64,000 bases of DNA from Paenibacillus ferrarius (GCF_002027705.1 NZ_MBTG01000014.1:1-64000); one strand, 5' to 3'. Shown: positions 1-8,800, numbered from the stretch's first letter. Numbers and translations: made by a program. The notes: generated by a model not told the origin, from the letters alone.

Positions 1-1393
1 ATTTCAGTGATGTAAGAATAGGATGATTTTGTTTAATCAACGTGGAGATAAAGCTTCGGATGGTCGCAAAGAAGCCCGGGGTCGTTTCCGAACGAAAACA
101 GCCGGATATTTTCCGCTTAACGGCAATCATGCGAAGATCACGTTCGGCTTGGTTATTATCAAAGGGAATATTGGCATCTCGAAGATACCCCAAGATACTT
201 TCCTTGTGGTCACGGAATCGTGCCCAAAGATTTGCGGCCTTACTCTTACGCGGTTTTCCCCTGCGCCCTGATTGGAGCAGGGGCTCCTTTTCGAGCTCGA
301 CCTTTCCCATCTCTAGAATCATCTCATACCGTCGTTCGTAGTTGCCGATGGCTGTTTCGGTAAGTGGCCTACCTAATTTTCTGGTCTTGCGGGTGATGGA
401 CCAGCTTGTATGCAGCAGTGTGAGCATAGCGCTGGCCCATCGATGCCCGTCATATTCCTCAATCCCTTTGCACTCCCGAGATAAATGGGCATTGCATAAG
501 GCATGTTTGAAGGTAAAGTCTTTATCCTGTTTAAAATACGGCCCATAAAAGTCGTGGATCACTGTACCCGTATAGGAAGGCAGTACGTTTAGCGACTTCA
601 TCCCCGCGGTTCCGCGGCTAGAATGGACACCAAGCAAGGTCCAGTTCTTCGTACTGTTCACATGAACCCAGTGTCCCTCTTTGTCTACATGCACGCCCGT
701 TTCATCGGCATGGATTACGGGACTGGCAAGGAGATTATGACGAATGACCTCTTCGTAGGGAAGTAAGCTTTCAGCCATTTTACGGATACTTGAAAGAAGT
801 GTTGCCTGACTTGGCCGACACCCCGTCAACACATGAAGAAGATCGGTTGTGCGAGCAAGCGGGAGCATTTGGTGCGTATGCAAATAAGCGGCTACAGCAG
901 TGAACCGCTCACCGTATTGGGCACGTGCATGGACGCCTTTAGGGAAGATGCCTTTCTGCAAGGTGTGGCAACATGGGCACTTTTTCTTCTCGGCTCGGTG
1001 CTCCGTCACCTCCATGACAGGAACAGGGATGTCAAAAACCTGTCGACGCTCATACCCTAGACATGCGACGTCCTCAAGTGAGACCGCACAGTTCTCACAG
1101 ACTAAAACCGGATGAATAATGGTTGTAGTGGGATCGTCTATGCAAGAAAGGGTATGCCCTTTATGGCCGACAGGTCCTCCCTTTTTTCCGCCGGACTTCC
1201 GGTGATTCTTAGGTTCACGCTTCAGGTCACTAGACGGCGGCCAGTTGCTGTTTTGCGAGTTTTGGCCAAGTTGCCGCTTAAGCTCCTTATTTTCGTTTTC
1301 GAGGTGCTCAACCTTGGCAACCAGAGACAGGATGAGTGACTTAATGGATGCCAAGTCACTGAGCATAATCCGATCAATTTCTTCTATATTCAT
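1..1393 (-). CDS. tnpC: IS66 family transposase, 3' end cut by window edge
   Basis: The minus strand is open from an ATG at 1393 (preceded by a GAGGTGAGAG ribosome site) to the window edge, about 464 codons. The protein has an N-terminal coiled coil (residues about 15-45), a basic linker, a CPCC zinc-finger-like segment, and the IS66 DDE catalytic core: HADETG, then HALCNAHLSREC, then NQAERDLRMI with KRKISGCFRS. This is the DNA strand-transfer enzyme of an IS66-type element. No tnpA or tnpB partner lies upstream within the window, so it may belong to the tnpC-only subgroup. I see no frameshift in the visible part, so it could be active. The identification is secure; completeness cannot be judged because the end is missing. 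Confidence 0.93.
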   Translation of the reverse strand, partial: MNIEEIDRIMLSDLASIKSLILSLVAKVEHLENENKELKRQLGQNSQNSNWPPSSDLKREPKNHRKSGGKKGGPVGHKGHTLSCIDDPTTTIIHPVLVCENCAVSLEDVACLGYERRQVFDIPVPVMEVTEHRAEKKKCPCCHTLQKGIFPKGVHARAQYGERFTAVAAYLHTHQMLPLARTTDLLHVLTGCRPSQATLLSSIRKMAESLLPYEEVIRHNLLASPVIHADETGVHVDKEGHWVHVNSTKNWTLLGVHSSRGTAGMKSLNVLPSYTGTVIHDFYGPYFKQDKDFTFKHALCNAHLSRECKGIEEYDGHRWASAMLTLLHTSWSITRKTRKLGRPLTETAIGNYERRYEMILEMGKVELEKEPLLQSGRRGKPRKSKAANLWARFRDHKESILGYLRDANIPFDNNQAERDLRMIAVKRKISGCFRSETTPGFFATIRSFISTLIKQNHPILTSLK

Positions 1394-1425
1394 GATGCCT
1401 CTCACCTCGTTCACTCTAAAGTATT

Positions 1426-1481
1426 GGTTACTATCTATTAAACCAAATTTTAGAATTTGAATAAGGTGCTGAGTAGTAACC
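1426..1481. repeat. short inverted repeat beside the IS66 transposase
   Basis: GGTTACTA (1426-1433) is repeated inverted as TAGTAACC (1474-1481), just upstream of the transposase start. It could be the terminal or subterminal region of the insertion element or a transposase-promoter hairpin. The other end of the element is outside the window, so the terminal repeat cannot be confirmed. Confidence 0.3.
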
Positions 1482-1483
1482 GA

Positions 1484-1655
1484 AAATGCAGGCTTTTTCG
1501 ATCAAATCGTCTGAAAACAATGAAAGCCTGCGATTATGCAGGCTTTTTTGATTTTTTCATCCTGAAATCGCAAAAAGTTCTCTAAAAACTGCATAATCGC
1601 AGGCTTTTTGCGTTTTTTCCAGTTCCCAAGACCAAAAGGATGCATAATCGCAGGA
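1484..1655. repeat. cluster of TGCATAATCGCAGG-type palindromic repeats
   Basis: Four copies of a short motif related to TGCATAATCGCAGGCTTTTT lie in about 170 bp (near 1487, 1522-1546, 1590 and 1641). The second copy is palindromic, AGCCTGC-GATTAT-GCAGGCT, followed by a T-rich tract, so it would act as an intrinsic terminator on the plus strand. Copies keep the core GCAGGC and the T-rich tail but differ elsewhere. The rest of 1394-1955 shows no convincing coding region; it ends with the Fur boxes. Confidence 0.65.
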
Positions 1656-1897
1656 ATTATGCCAATTGCGAAATATACGGACCAAAGGTAATCGAGTCGA
1701 GGTGTCCCAAGAACTCTGCCTCGCAGCTTACCCCAAATAAGTCAAGAGAAAGGGGCTTTCCCTTGCCCAAGAGTACTTCGAGACAGCCTCTATTAATTCT
1801 GGAAAATACAATTACAGTCTATCGCTATATTGACAATTATCCAATTATACCCTTCACATAACAGACACAGGGACATAAGAATTAGCGCCATTATCAT

Positions 1898-1936
1898 TGA
1901 TAATCATTATCATCAAGTGTATGATAATGATTATCA
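1898..1936 (+). promoter_or_regulatory. two perfect Fur boxes
   Basis: Two 15-base 7-1-7 inverted repeats, TGATAATCATTATCA (1898-1912) and TGATAATGATTATCA (1922-1936), sit 24 bp apart centre to centre, 19 bp before the start codon at 1956. Both match the classical Fur consensus exactly. They do not match the Bacillus Zur (TCGTAATNATTACGA) or PerR (TTATAATNATTATAA) versions. Partly overlapping GATAAT hexamers extend leftward to about 1890. The inference is iron-dependent repression of the operon from 1956 to 8784. Confidence 0.88.
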
Positions 1937-1955
1937 ATCGCAAAGAGGTGTTCAC

Positions 1956-2480
1956 ATGTCATTCGTAAAAGTAAAAGATCGTGGAGAGGTTTTAACTTTA
2001 CAGTTCTCCGAACTTCGTAATTATCATGGAAAATTAGCTTTGATGGCTATCGGTGTTGGTTTTCGTGCAGTTCAGGCGGCATTAGCCGAATTATATGGAG
2101 ATGAAGCTCCGGAACGAAGCACTTTATCAGTCATTTCAGGTCATGCTGGCCCTGGTTTTCGTGATGCATTCGAATATACGACTCGGGCAGTGTCACGAGG
2201 AGCTTACACGGTGGATGTTCATTATCCTGTAGCCCAATATGATCCGCACCGTCCTCAATCTTATGCCTATGTTATTTCGGATTCACAAGGGGCGTCAGTG
2301 GAGATTGCTTTGAAAGCAGATTTCTTGCCTGCTGTGTTTTATGATTATTTGAAAAAAGGTCGAGAAGGAACGATGACGGCAGAAGATACAGCGGCAAATG
2401 AACAACTCAAAGCTGCTTTGTGTGAGAAGGCATTGTCACTTCCGCAATCTGAGCTATTGGAGGTTAAAAGACTTTCATGA
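1956..2480 (+). CDS. FmdE-like protein, first gene of the Fur-controlled operon
   Basis: This 174-residue soluble protein has no signal peptide. The start is the ATG at 1956, which has AGAGGTG seven bases upstream; an earlier in-frame ATG at 1830 would run through the Fur boxes and is rejected. Residues 18-45 (ELRNYHGKLALMAIGVGFRA and following) resemble the HGH..PG..LG.R.A segment that opens FmdE-type domains, named after a formylmethanofuran dehydrogenase-associated subunit. A second conserved-looking stretch is SGHAGPGFRDAFEY. The cysteines usual in metal-binding FmdE proteins are absent; the only Cys is near the C-terminus. Its stop overlaps the next start (ATGA), so the two are coupled. 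Biochemical role unknown; a metal- or chelate-related function is inferred from Fur control and the downstream importer. Confidence 0.55.
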   Translation: MSFVKVKDRGEVLTLQFSELRNYHGKLALMAIGVGFRAVQAALAELYGDEAPERSTLSVISGHAGPGFRDAFEYTTRAVSRGAYTVDVHYPVAQYDPHRPQSYAYVISDSQGASVEIALKADFLPAVFYDYLKKGREGTMTAEDTAANEQLKAALCEKALSLPQSELLEVKRLS

Positions 2481-3124
2481 GCAGGATTGCCGCAGCTGAC
2501 TTCCTATTGTTGGATTCAGGAGCTATTTTTAGCGAGCAAACTGTTCCTGATGGCCAAAGTGATCCCAATATGAAGGTGCTTGATCAATATGACTTTGCTT
2601 CGTATGATTTGCTCGAAGCAGGGCATAAGTTTCTAATTATGGATGAGTTTATTGACCAGGAATTAATGTTCGATCAGAAAGATCGCATTAAGGCATTTTT
2701 GGATCAAGGCAATATCTTGTTTTTTGGCGGACAATTGTTTCGTCATTGGATTCCGGGCGCATCGTTATTTATGCCAAAAACGATTCATAGTTATCTCGAT
2801 TATCAAGTTACCGTGCTTGATCATCCGATTTTTGATGGCGTGCTGTCAGATGATATTACGTTCAACAAAGGGGTAGCCGGTTTCTTCAGCCGTGGACATC
2901 ACCCGCTTCCAGAAGGTGCTGAAGTGCTGCTGAGGCTGGCAGGGGAAGAACCCATTACTTATATCGATCGTCAAAGCAGCCAAGGCACGATTGTTGTGCA
3001 TGCTGGGCGCAATTTACTGAATTATCGTCATTCATCAAATAGTGCAGGACGGATCGGAGCGCAGTTTCATAGATTTCTTTATGAAGAATATCAATCGCTG
3101 CAGCGTAGGAGGGCACAAGTATGA
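2477..3124 (+). CDS. glutamine amidotransferase-like (ThuA/GATase1-fold) protein 1
   Basis: A 215-residue soluble protein that starts inside the stop of the FmdE-like gene and overlaps the next gene by 4 bp. It shows alternating beta/alpha segments like class I amidotransferase-fold proteins: YDLLEAGHKFLIMDEF, then QGNILFFGGQLFRHW where a nucleophile elbow would be expected, then a C-terminal YIDRQSSQGTIVVHAG. No Cys nucleophile is seen in GGQ, so classical glutaminase activity is unlikely. It is paralogous to the next gene (shared Y-[IV]-D-[RK]-Q-S-[ST]-Q-G-T). Function unknown. It could process or bind a metal chelate brought in by the importer behind it, which is inference only. Confidence 0.6.
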   Translation: MSRIAAADFLLLDSGAIFSEQTVPDGQSDPNMKVLDQYDFASYDLLEAGHKFLIMDEFIDQELMFDQKDRIKAFLDQGNILFFGGQLFRHWIPGASLFMPKTIHSYLDYQVTVLDHPIFDGVLSDDITFNKGVAGFFSRGHHPLPEGAEVLLRLAGEEPITYIDRQSSQGTIVVHAGRNLLNYRHSSNSAGRIGAQFHRFLYEEYQSLQRRRAQV

Positions 3125-3726
3125 GAAAGATAGCGGTTCTTTATTCAGGCAGCTCCCATCAGCACCGTTCTTTTACAGAACCCAAATACAAACCTTATAT
3201 TGCTGAATTGCTGTATTTGCCAAAGCTTGCACAAACGGATTTGAATCAGTTTGATGTGCTAATCGTCCCTTCGCAAATACACCAAGAGCAGGTTACACGC
3301 CATATGGAGCAAATTCATGCTTTTCTGAACAGTGGGAAAACGGTCGTTGCTTTAGGCGCTCAGCATCATAGTTGGTTTCCGAATCATCGCTGGGAATCTC
3401 GTCCTACTAATTTCTGGTGGTGGCTTGAACCTGGCGCCCAAAGCGGGTTAGTACTGACAATGCCCGAACATGATTTATTCCGGTACATAACGCTTGAAGA
3501 CGCAACATGGCATTATCATGGCGTATTTTTTCCTGAGCATGAAGCCCAATCGCTTATTGAGATTAAGAACGACGGTTCAATTCTGTATGTAGACAAGCAA
3601 AGCACGCAGGGGACACTTATTTTAACGACGCTTGATCCTGAATATCATTATGGTTCTTATTTTATGCCGGCTACTGAACGATTCTTGGACGGGTTTCTGC
3701 CATGGCTGGCAAATGGGCGGATATAG
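3121..3726 (+). CDS. glutamine amidotransferase-like protein 2, paralog of the preceding gene
   Basis: A 201-residue soluble protein coupled to the previous gene by an ATGA overlap. It opens with a Rossmann-like strand (MRKIAVLYSGSSHQH), continues with FDVLIVPSQIHQEQV and GKTVVALGAQHHSWFPNHRW, and ends with YVDKQSTQGTLILTTL, which aligns with YIDRQSSQGTIVVHAG of its neighbour. The loop GAQHHSWF replaces GGQLFRHW of the paralog. The pair may form a heterodimer. It is unusually rich in His and Trp in the middle (RPTNFWWWLEPG, WHYHGVFFPEHE), which could suit metal or chelate contact. No enzyme activity can be named from the sequence. Confidence 0.6.
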   Translation: MRKIAVLYSGSSHQHRSFTEPKYKPYIAELLYLPKLAQTDLNQFDVLIVPSQIHQEQVTRHMEQIHAFLNSGKTVVALGAQHHSWFPNHRWESRPTNFWWWLEPGAQSGLVLTMPEHDLFRYITLEDATWHYHGVFFPEHEAQSLIEIKNDGSILYVDKQSTQGTLILTTLDPEYHYGSYFMPATERFLDGFLPWLANGRI

Positions 3727-3780
3727 CGTGCAAATTCATCTAATATTGAGAATGATTTTCATAAGGGGAGACAAGAAGAA

Positions 3781-5418
3781 ATGTTTAAGAAGACATATAA
3801 GCCATTCGCTTTATTAACGTTGAGTTTTACTTTACTGCTTGCAGGATGTAGTGGGGGAAATAACGCTAACAGCACGAATGAGTCCCAGCCTAAAAGCACA
3901 CAAACTGCGGCTTCTGTGGCAACTACGGTTCCAACCGTAGATATGTTGAAAATTGCCGGCAGCAATAACGGTTATCCATCTCCATTTGCTTTTAGCTCGT
4001 CGGGTCCTTTTGGGTATTTGAGAAATTCGTTTATTTTTGACACGTTGACTTGGAAAGACGATAAAGGTGTCATTCCGTGGCTTGCTAAATCCTGGGAAAC
4101 AAGCAAAGACGGACTGACGTATACGTTTAAGCTCGAAGAGAATGTAAAGTGGCACGACGGTCAGGCCTTTACGGCGGACGATGTTGTATTCAGCTACAAT
4201 TATTACAAAACGTATCCATATAACTGGAATGGGGACATCAGTCAAATTAAAAGTGTTGAGAAAGTGAACGATTTGACCGTAGCGTTTCATCTGAATAATG
4301 CCTATGAGCCATTCCTTAGTGATTTGGTGGGGATTGTACCGATCATTCCTAAGCATGTATGGGAAAAAGTCACCAAACCTGTAGAGTTCCGCGATGCTGC
4401 TGCTTTAGTCGGAACAGGTCCTTATAAGCTGAAAAAGTATGATTCGGCTTCTGGACAATATTTATATGAAGCTAACGACAACTTCTTTAAAGGCCAAGTG
4501 CTGGTCAAAGAAATTGCCTATATGTCAGCGGCGAATAAGCTGCTTGCTTTGCAAAACGGCGAAATCGATCAAGCGTATACGACAAGTTATGCTGACGTAC
4601 AATCGGCTGAAAAAGCAGGCCTTAAAACGATTAAAAGCGATCCAACAGGTAGTGTTGTACGTATTTCCTTCAATATGGATCATCCCAAATTAGGGGATAA
4701 AAAGTTGCGTCAAGCCATTGCGTATGCGTTGAATCGTGAAGAGATTTCAGCGAAAGTAACAGGTGGCACACCAATGGTCGGCAATGCCGGGGTGGTACCT
4801 ACGAATTCGCCTTGGTATAACAAGAACGTGAAGCAATACGCTTATGACCCTGCTCAAGCGGAAAAAATATTGGATGAGCTTGGCTATAAGAAAAATGCGA
4901 ATGGTGTTCGCGAAGATTTAAAATTAAACCTGATGACATCCTCGGCCATGCCGGATGCAACCATGATGAAGGAAATGCTCAAAAAGGTGGGCATCGAATT
5001 AAATCTGGTACAACTCGATTCGGCTGCTTTCACGGTTGCCTTAGGTGAGAATAAATATGATATTGCCTTGACCGGTCACATTGGAGCAAGCGGCGATCCC
5101 GATTATTTGCGATTGTGGTTCTCCGGAAAAGCGGCAAATACGTACTCCTCACGAGGCAAGAGCCTAAAGTTGGACGAGTTCCATAAGCTTGCTGATAAAC
5201 AAATGCAAGAAGTTAATGATGCGAAACGTCATGAAATCGTAAACCAGATGCAAGATATTCTTGCTGAAGAGCTGCCTACGCTGGTGCTGTATCACCGCCC
5301 ATTTTATGAAATTCATAAAGCTGCAACGTTTGATCGCTGGAAGAACACATACGGTGGGATAGCGGATGGTATGCCGCTATGGGAAAACAAGGTGTTCCTA
5401 GTCAATGTTAAAAAATAA
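3781..5418 (+). CDS. SBP_bac_5-type substrate-binding lipoprotein of the Fur-controlled importer
   Basis: A 545-residue extracytoplasmic binding protein of the peptide/nickel/opine family. The N-terminus is a lipoprotein signal ending LLLAGC with Cys23 as the lipid anchor. A Ser/Thr/Asn-rich linker follows, then the family pattern LAKSWETSKDGLTYTFKLEE, VKWHDGQAFTADDVVFSY and GTGPYKLKKYD. The start ATG has GGGGAGA upstream. The gene lies 54 bp after the second amidotransferase-like gene and overlaps the permease by 14 bp. Fur control suggests a metal or metal-chelate ligand rather than peptides, as known for CntA or NikA relatives; the ligand itself cannot be read from sequence. Confidence 0.9.
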   Translation: MFKKTYKPFALLTLSFTLLLAGCSGGNNANSTNESQPKSTQTAASVATTVPTVDMLKIAGSNNGYPSPFAFSSSGPFGYLRNSFIFDTLTWKDDKGVIPWLAKSWETSKDGLTYTFKLEENVKWHDGQAFTADDVVFSYNYYKTYPYNWNGDISQIKSVEKVNDLTVAFHLNNAYEPFLSDLVGIVPIIPKHVWEKVTKPVEFRDAAALVGTGPYKLKKYDSASGQYLYEANDNFFKGQVLVKEIAYMSAANKLLALQNGEIDQAYTTSYADVQSAEKAGLKTIKSDPTGSVVRISFNMDHPKLGDKKLRQAIAYALNREEISAKVTGGTPMVGNAGVVPTNSPWYNKNVKQYAYDPAQAEKILDELGYKKNANGVREDLKLNLMTSSAMPDATMMKEMLKKVGIELNLVQLDSAAFTVALGENKYDIALTGHIGASGDPDYLRLWFSGKAANTYSSRGKSLKLDEFHKLADKQMQEVNDAKRHEIVNQMQDILAEELPTLVLYHRPFYEIHKAATFDRWKNTYGGIADGMPLWENKVFLVNVKK

Positions 5419-6403
5419 TAAATACGTATCCTACCTGCTCGTGCTGGTATTCGTATTGCTGCTCAACTTCTGGCTTCCTCGGCTTTTGCCGGGGGGGCCC
5501 GTTGAATATATTACGGGTGGCGGCGAAGAGGGCGTTGTATTTCTAACCGAAGCACAGAAGGTGGCAATGCTGGAGTACTATCATTTGGATCAATCTGTGG
5601 GCGTACAATTTATAGAATATTTAAAAGGAATTTTTACCTTTGATTTCGGTTTGTCGATTAATTATAAAGCACCTGTCTACTCGATAATTATCGAACGTTT
5701 GCCATGGACGATATGTATTGTTGGAATCTCAAGCATTTTATCAATTATCATAGGTTTGCTTGCAGGGCTATACTCAGCGTGGCGATATCCAGGTAAAACG
5801 GACCGCAGCTTGTTTCTGTCCATGCTTAGCTTGAGTACGATTCCTGAGTTTCTAATCGGGATGATCCTTTTAATTTCCATGTCAGTAAAGCTGAAATGGT
5901 TTCCGCTGAGCGGTGCTCAAACAGCATTTCTACGCTCTGATTTATGGATCGATCATGCGCTAGACATCGCTCGCCATGCCGTACTTCCAGCTCTTACGCT
6001 TACAATAGGAAGTCTTGCAGGGATCTATTTGCTAATGCGTAATGAAGCAATCCGTGTACGCAATGAACCGTATATTGAATTTGCATCAGCAAAAGGGATT
6101 GGCTCACGCGGAATCATCTTCCAGCATATTGCCCGCAACGCTGCATTACCGCTTGTAACGATGATTATTATTCGCATGGGAGCGCTGATGGCCGGTTCCA
6201 TTCTTGTAGAAACGGTGTTTGCTTATCCAGGTGTGGGCAAGCTGCTTCAAGAGGCGATTCTTGCTCGGGATTATCCGTTATTGCACGGTCTATTTCTCAT
6301 GATGACCTTGTTTGTGCTTTTTCTTAATTTGATTGCCGATATCCTTTATCCGTATCTGGATCCACGGATTCGGACCGCAGTGAAGAGAGGTGAGCTGGGA
6401 TGA
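5405..6403 (+). CDS. DppB/NikB-type ABC permease
   Basis: A 332-residue inner-membrane permease. An N-terminal helix (residues 8-24) is followed by LLPGGPVEYITGGG, a family-typical periplasmic segment, then the binding-protein-dependent transport domain with several helices. The EAA loop is at about residues 225-250 (ASAKGIGSRGIIFQHIARNA), which contacts the ATPase. It overlaps the binding protein by 14 bp and the next gene by 4 bp, so translation is coupled. It forms the channel together with the permease half of the next gene. Confidence 0.92.
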   Translation: MLKNNKYVSYLLVLVFVLLLNFWLPRLLPGGPVEYITGGGEEGVVFLTEAQKVAMLEYYHLDQSVGVQFIEYLKGIFTFDFGLSINYKAPVYSIIIERLPWTICIVGISSILSIIIGLLAGLYSAWRYPGKTDRSLFLSMLSLSTIPEFLIGMILLISMSVKLKWFPLSGAQTAFLRSDLWIDHALDIARHAVLPALTLTIGSLAGIYLLMRNEAIRVRNEPYIEFASAKGIGSRGIIFQHIARNAALPLVTMIIIRMGALMAGSILVETVFAYPGVGKLLQEAILARDYPLLHGLFLMMTLFVLFLNLIADILYPYLDPRIRTAVKRGELG

Positions 6404-8010
6404 AGCTAACTTGGTCTCAGCGTGTTGGTATTTTGTTATTCGGTATGTACATATTGGTTGCCATATTTGGGCCTATGGTCAGCATGACATCACCTTATAC
6501 GATAGATGGAGACCGCTTAATGCCCCCTTCCAAACTATATTGGCTGGGTACGAACGCCATTGGACAGGACATTTATAGTCAGCTTGTATATGGGGCCAGA
6601 ACGAATCTTTATATTGGGATTATGGTTGCCTTCATCAGTACGATTTTGAGTGCGAACTTGGGTTTGCTTGCGGGCTATTCCAAAAGATTGGATCCGCTGT
6701 TGAATGGTTTCGCCAATATGCTGTTAGTTCTTCCTTCTTTGCTGCTTATCCTAATTGTTGCTTCTTTTACAGGAGGCAGCACGTGGCAGCTGATAGTAAC
6801 GCTTGGTTTGCTAACTTGGCCTGGTTATATGAAGCTGATTCGAGCATCTGTGCTTTCGCTGAAGGAAAGAGAGTTTGTCAGAGCAGCCCAGCTGTATAAC
6901 GGGAAAACAAGGTATATCTTGCTTCGCCATCTGCTGCCCTTTATTTGGCCGCTTGTGCGGACAAAGTTTATTCTTTCTTTTCGCACGGCAGTTGCGATGG
7001 AAGCAAGCTTGTCATTTCTGGGCGTGGGTAATCCAAGTACCGTATCATGGGGGAAAATGCTTCAGGATGCGTTCTCGCGAACACAAACATTTATGTCGGA
7101 TGCATGGCAGTGGATGATCGTTCCTCCCGCAGTTGCCATACTTTTCGTCACCATTGCACTAGCGCTGATTGGAGAGAGCAAGGTTACAGGAAATCTGTTT
7201 GCAGCTAAGCTGAATCGTAGAGAGAGCCGTGTTGTAGAGTTGAAAGACAAGGAACAGCTAACAGATGCTGCCGATGAACAACCACCTGCTATTGTCGTAC
7301 GAGATTTAAAGGTCATGTATGGTGATAAACATATTGTTTATCCCATTTCATTTGAGGTGAAGCAGGGAAGCATAACATCCCTGGTTGGTGAATCAGGTTC
7401 AGGTAAAACGACAATGGCACGCACCATCTATGGTCTTGTGCCGCATGATTCGGTGCAAGGCACCGTGATGATTGGCGGTCAACCTATTTATAGGGATGGA
7501 GAGCTGTGTACGATGCAGCGATGGATTGATGCCGCCTATATTTTTCAGGATCCAAGGAACAGCTTTAATCCAATTATGACGATCGGCAGGCAGTTTTATG
7601 AAACGATGAAGCTGCAAACAAACATGGAAGAGAAACATGCGGCTGCAATTGCCGCACTGGCAGAGGTACAGCTTAAAGCCGAAGTCATGTCTTTATATCC
7701 TCATCAACTAAGCGGAGGAATGCTCAGCAGAGCCTTAATAGCACTCGCACTTGTGAATAAACCCAAGGTGCTGATTGCCGATGAACCTACTGGGGCATTA
7801 GATCCGATTGTGAAAAGAGAAGTGTTCGATTTGCTAGTCAAAAAAGTGAAAGAGCATCGAATGACGCTTCTCTTAATCACACACGATATTCCTGCAGCGC
7901 TGCATATTTCTGATAGCATTATCGTGCTTCAGGATGGCGCGCAAGTGGAGGGCGAACCGAAGCAGCTGTATTTAAGAAAAGGCAAGCAGCTTTACCATCA
8001 TTTTGTATAA
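6400..8010 (+). CDS. fused DppC/NikC-type permease and DppD/NikD-type ATPase
   Basis: A single 536-codon frame joins two normally separate subunits. Residues 1 to about 265 are a permease with an N-terminal helix (VGILLFGMYILVAIFGPMV), the WLGTNAIGQDIYSQLVYGAR signature and an EAA loop (RAAQLYNGKTRYILLRHLLP). Residues about 297-536 are an ABC ATPase with Walker A GESGSGKTT, signature LSGGM (Gln replaced by Met), Walker B VLIADEPTGALD and the His switch LLLITHDIP. The linker (about 270-297) is polar. The fusion is real as read, with no stop or frameshift between the domains. The other nickel/opine-type importer in this window keeps these parts as two genes. Confidence 0.92.
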   Translation: MKLTWSQRVGILLFGMYILVAIFGPMVSMTSPYTIDGDRLMPPSKLYWLGTNAIGQDIYSQLVYGARTNLYIGIMVAFISTILSANLGLLAGYSKRLDPLLNGFANMLLVLPSLLLILIVASFTGGSTWQLIVTLGLLTWPGYMKLIRASVLSLKEREFVRAAQLYNGKTRYILLRHLLPFIWPLVRTKFILSFRTAVAMEASLSFLGVGNPSTVSWGKMLQDAFSRTQTFMSDAWQWMIVPPAVAILFVTIALALIGESKVTGNLFAAKLNRRESRVVELKDKEQLTDAADEQPPAIVVRDLKVMYGDKHIVYPISFEVKQGSITSLVGESGSGKTTMARTIYGLVPHDSVQGTVMIGGQPIYRDGELCTMQRWIDAAYIFQDPRNSFNPIMTIGRQFYETMKLQTNMEEKHAAAIAALAEVQLKAEVMSLYPHQLSGGMLSRALIALALVNKPKVLIADEPTGALDPIVKREVFDLLVKKVKEHRMTLLLITHDIPAALHISDSIIVLQDGAQVEGEPKQLYLRKGKQLYHHFV

Positions 8011-8028
8011 TGAGAAGCTAAGCTGGGA

Positions 8029-8784
8029 GTGAACGCGTTGTTACGTGTAGAAAAGGTGTCCAAGCATTATGCAAATAGCGTAAAAGGGCAAATAACTAAA
8101 GCTGTAGATGACGTATCTCTAACGTTGCGGCAAAATGAAATATTTGCGCTAATCGGTGAGAGCGGTTCAGGAAAATCAACATTAGCCGAGTTGATCGTAG
8201 GTTTGCAGCAGCCAACAAGCGGCTCAATTACGTGGGCAGAACACCTTCAAGTACCAATAACGGATAGGCCAGCTTCGTTCATTCAGCTTGTTTTCCAGAA
8301 CCCTGACCGTTCAATGAATCCTTATTGGCGAGTGAAAGACATTATTTCAGAGCCGCTTCGCTTAAGTAAATATCCTAAGAAAAAAGCGTATAGTAAAGCG
8401 GAGGAGCTGCTGGAAAAGGTGATGCTGTCCGCCGATTTCATGGATCGTTATCCTGCGGAATGCTCGGGTGGACAGAAGCAGAGGATTGCGGTGGCCAGAG
8501 CGTTATCCATGTCGCCGTCCTTGCTCGTTGCCGATGAAATTACGTCGGCCCTCGATCCGACGATAGAGAATGAGATGCTTCAGCTCCTGTTATCCTTAAA
8601 ACGGTCTGAGGGAATGTCCATTCTGTATATCACACATCGACTGGATACGATCTCAGGATTTGCTGATCATGTTGCCGTAATGAAAAATGGAGTTATCCAA
8701 GAGGCGGGCGACACGAAAACAATGCTTTCTGACCCGAAATCGGATTATACGAAAGCCTTGTTAAGATCGCTCTATTATACATAG
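8029..8784 (+). CDS. DppF/NikE-type ABC ATPase
   Basis: A 251-residue cytoplasmic ATPase that completes the importer. Walker A is GESGSGKST, the Q-loop is VFQNPDRSMNPYWRV, the signature is CSGGQKQRIAVARAL, Walker B is LLVADEITSALD and the switch His is in YITHRLD. The start is GTG at 8029 with GGGAG just upstream; a TTG at 8038 is the alternative. It pairs with the ATPase half of the fused protein to make the nucleotide-binding heterodimer. Last gene before a terminator. Confidence 0.9.
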   Translation: MNALLRVEKVSKHYANSVKGQITKAVDDVSLTLRQNEIFALIGESGSGKSTLAELIVGLQQPTSGSITWAEHLQVPITDRPASFIQLVFQNPDRSMNPYWRVKDIISEPLRLSKYPKKKAYSKAEELLEKVMLSADFMDRYPAECSGGQKQRIAVARALSMSPSLLVADEITSALDPTIENEMLQLLLSLKRSEGMSILYITHRLDTISGFADHVAVMKNGVIQEAGDTKTMLSDPKSDYTKALLRSLYYT

Positions 8785-8800
8785 TTCGATTTGACCAGAG

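Noticed and set aside
1830..1955. Upstream extension of the FmdE-like gene from ATG 1830
   Set aside because: It would translate through both Fur boxes and has no ribosome site; ATG 1956 has a good one.
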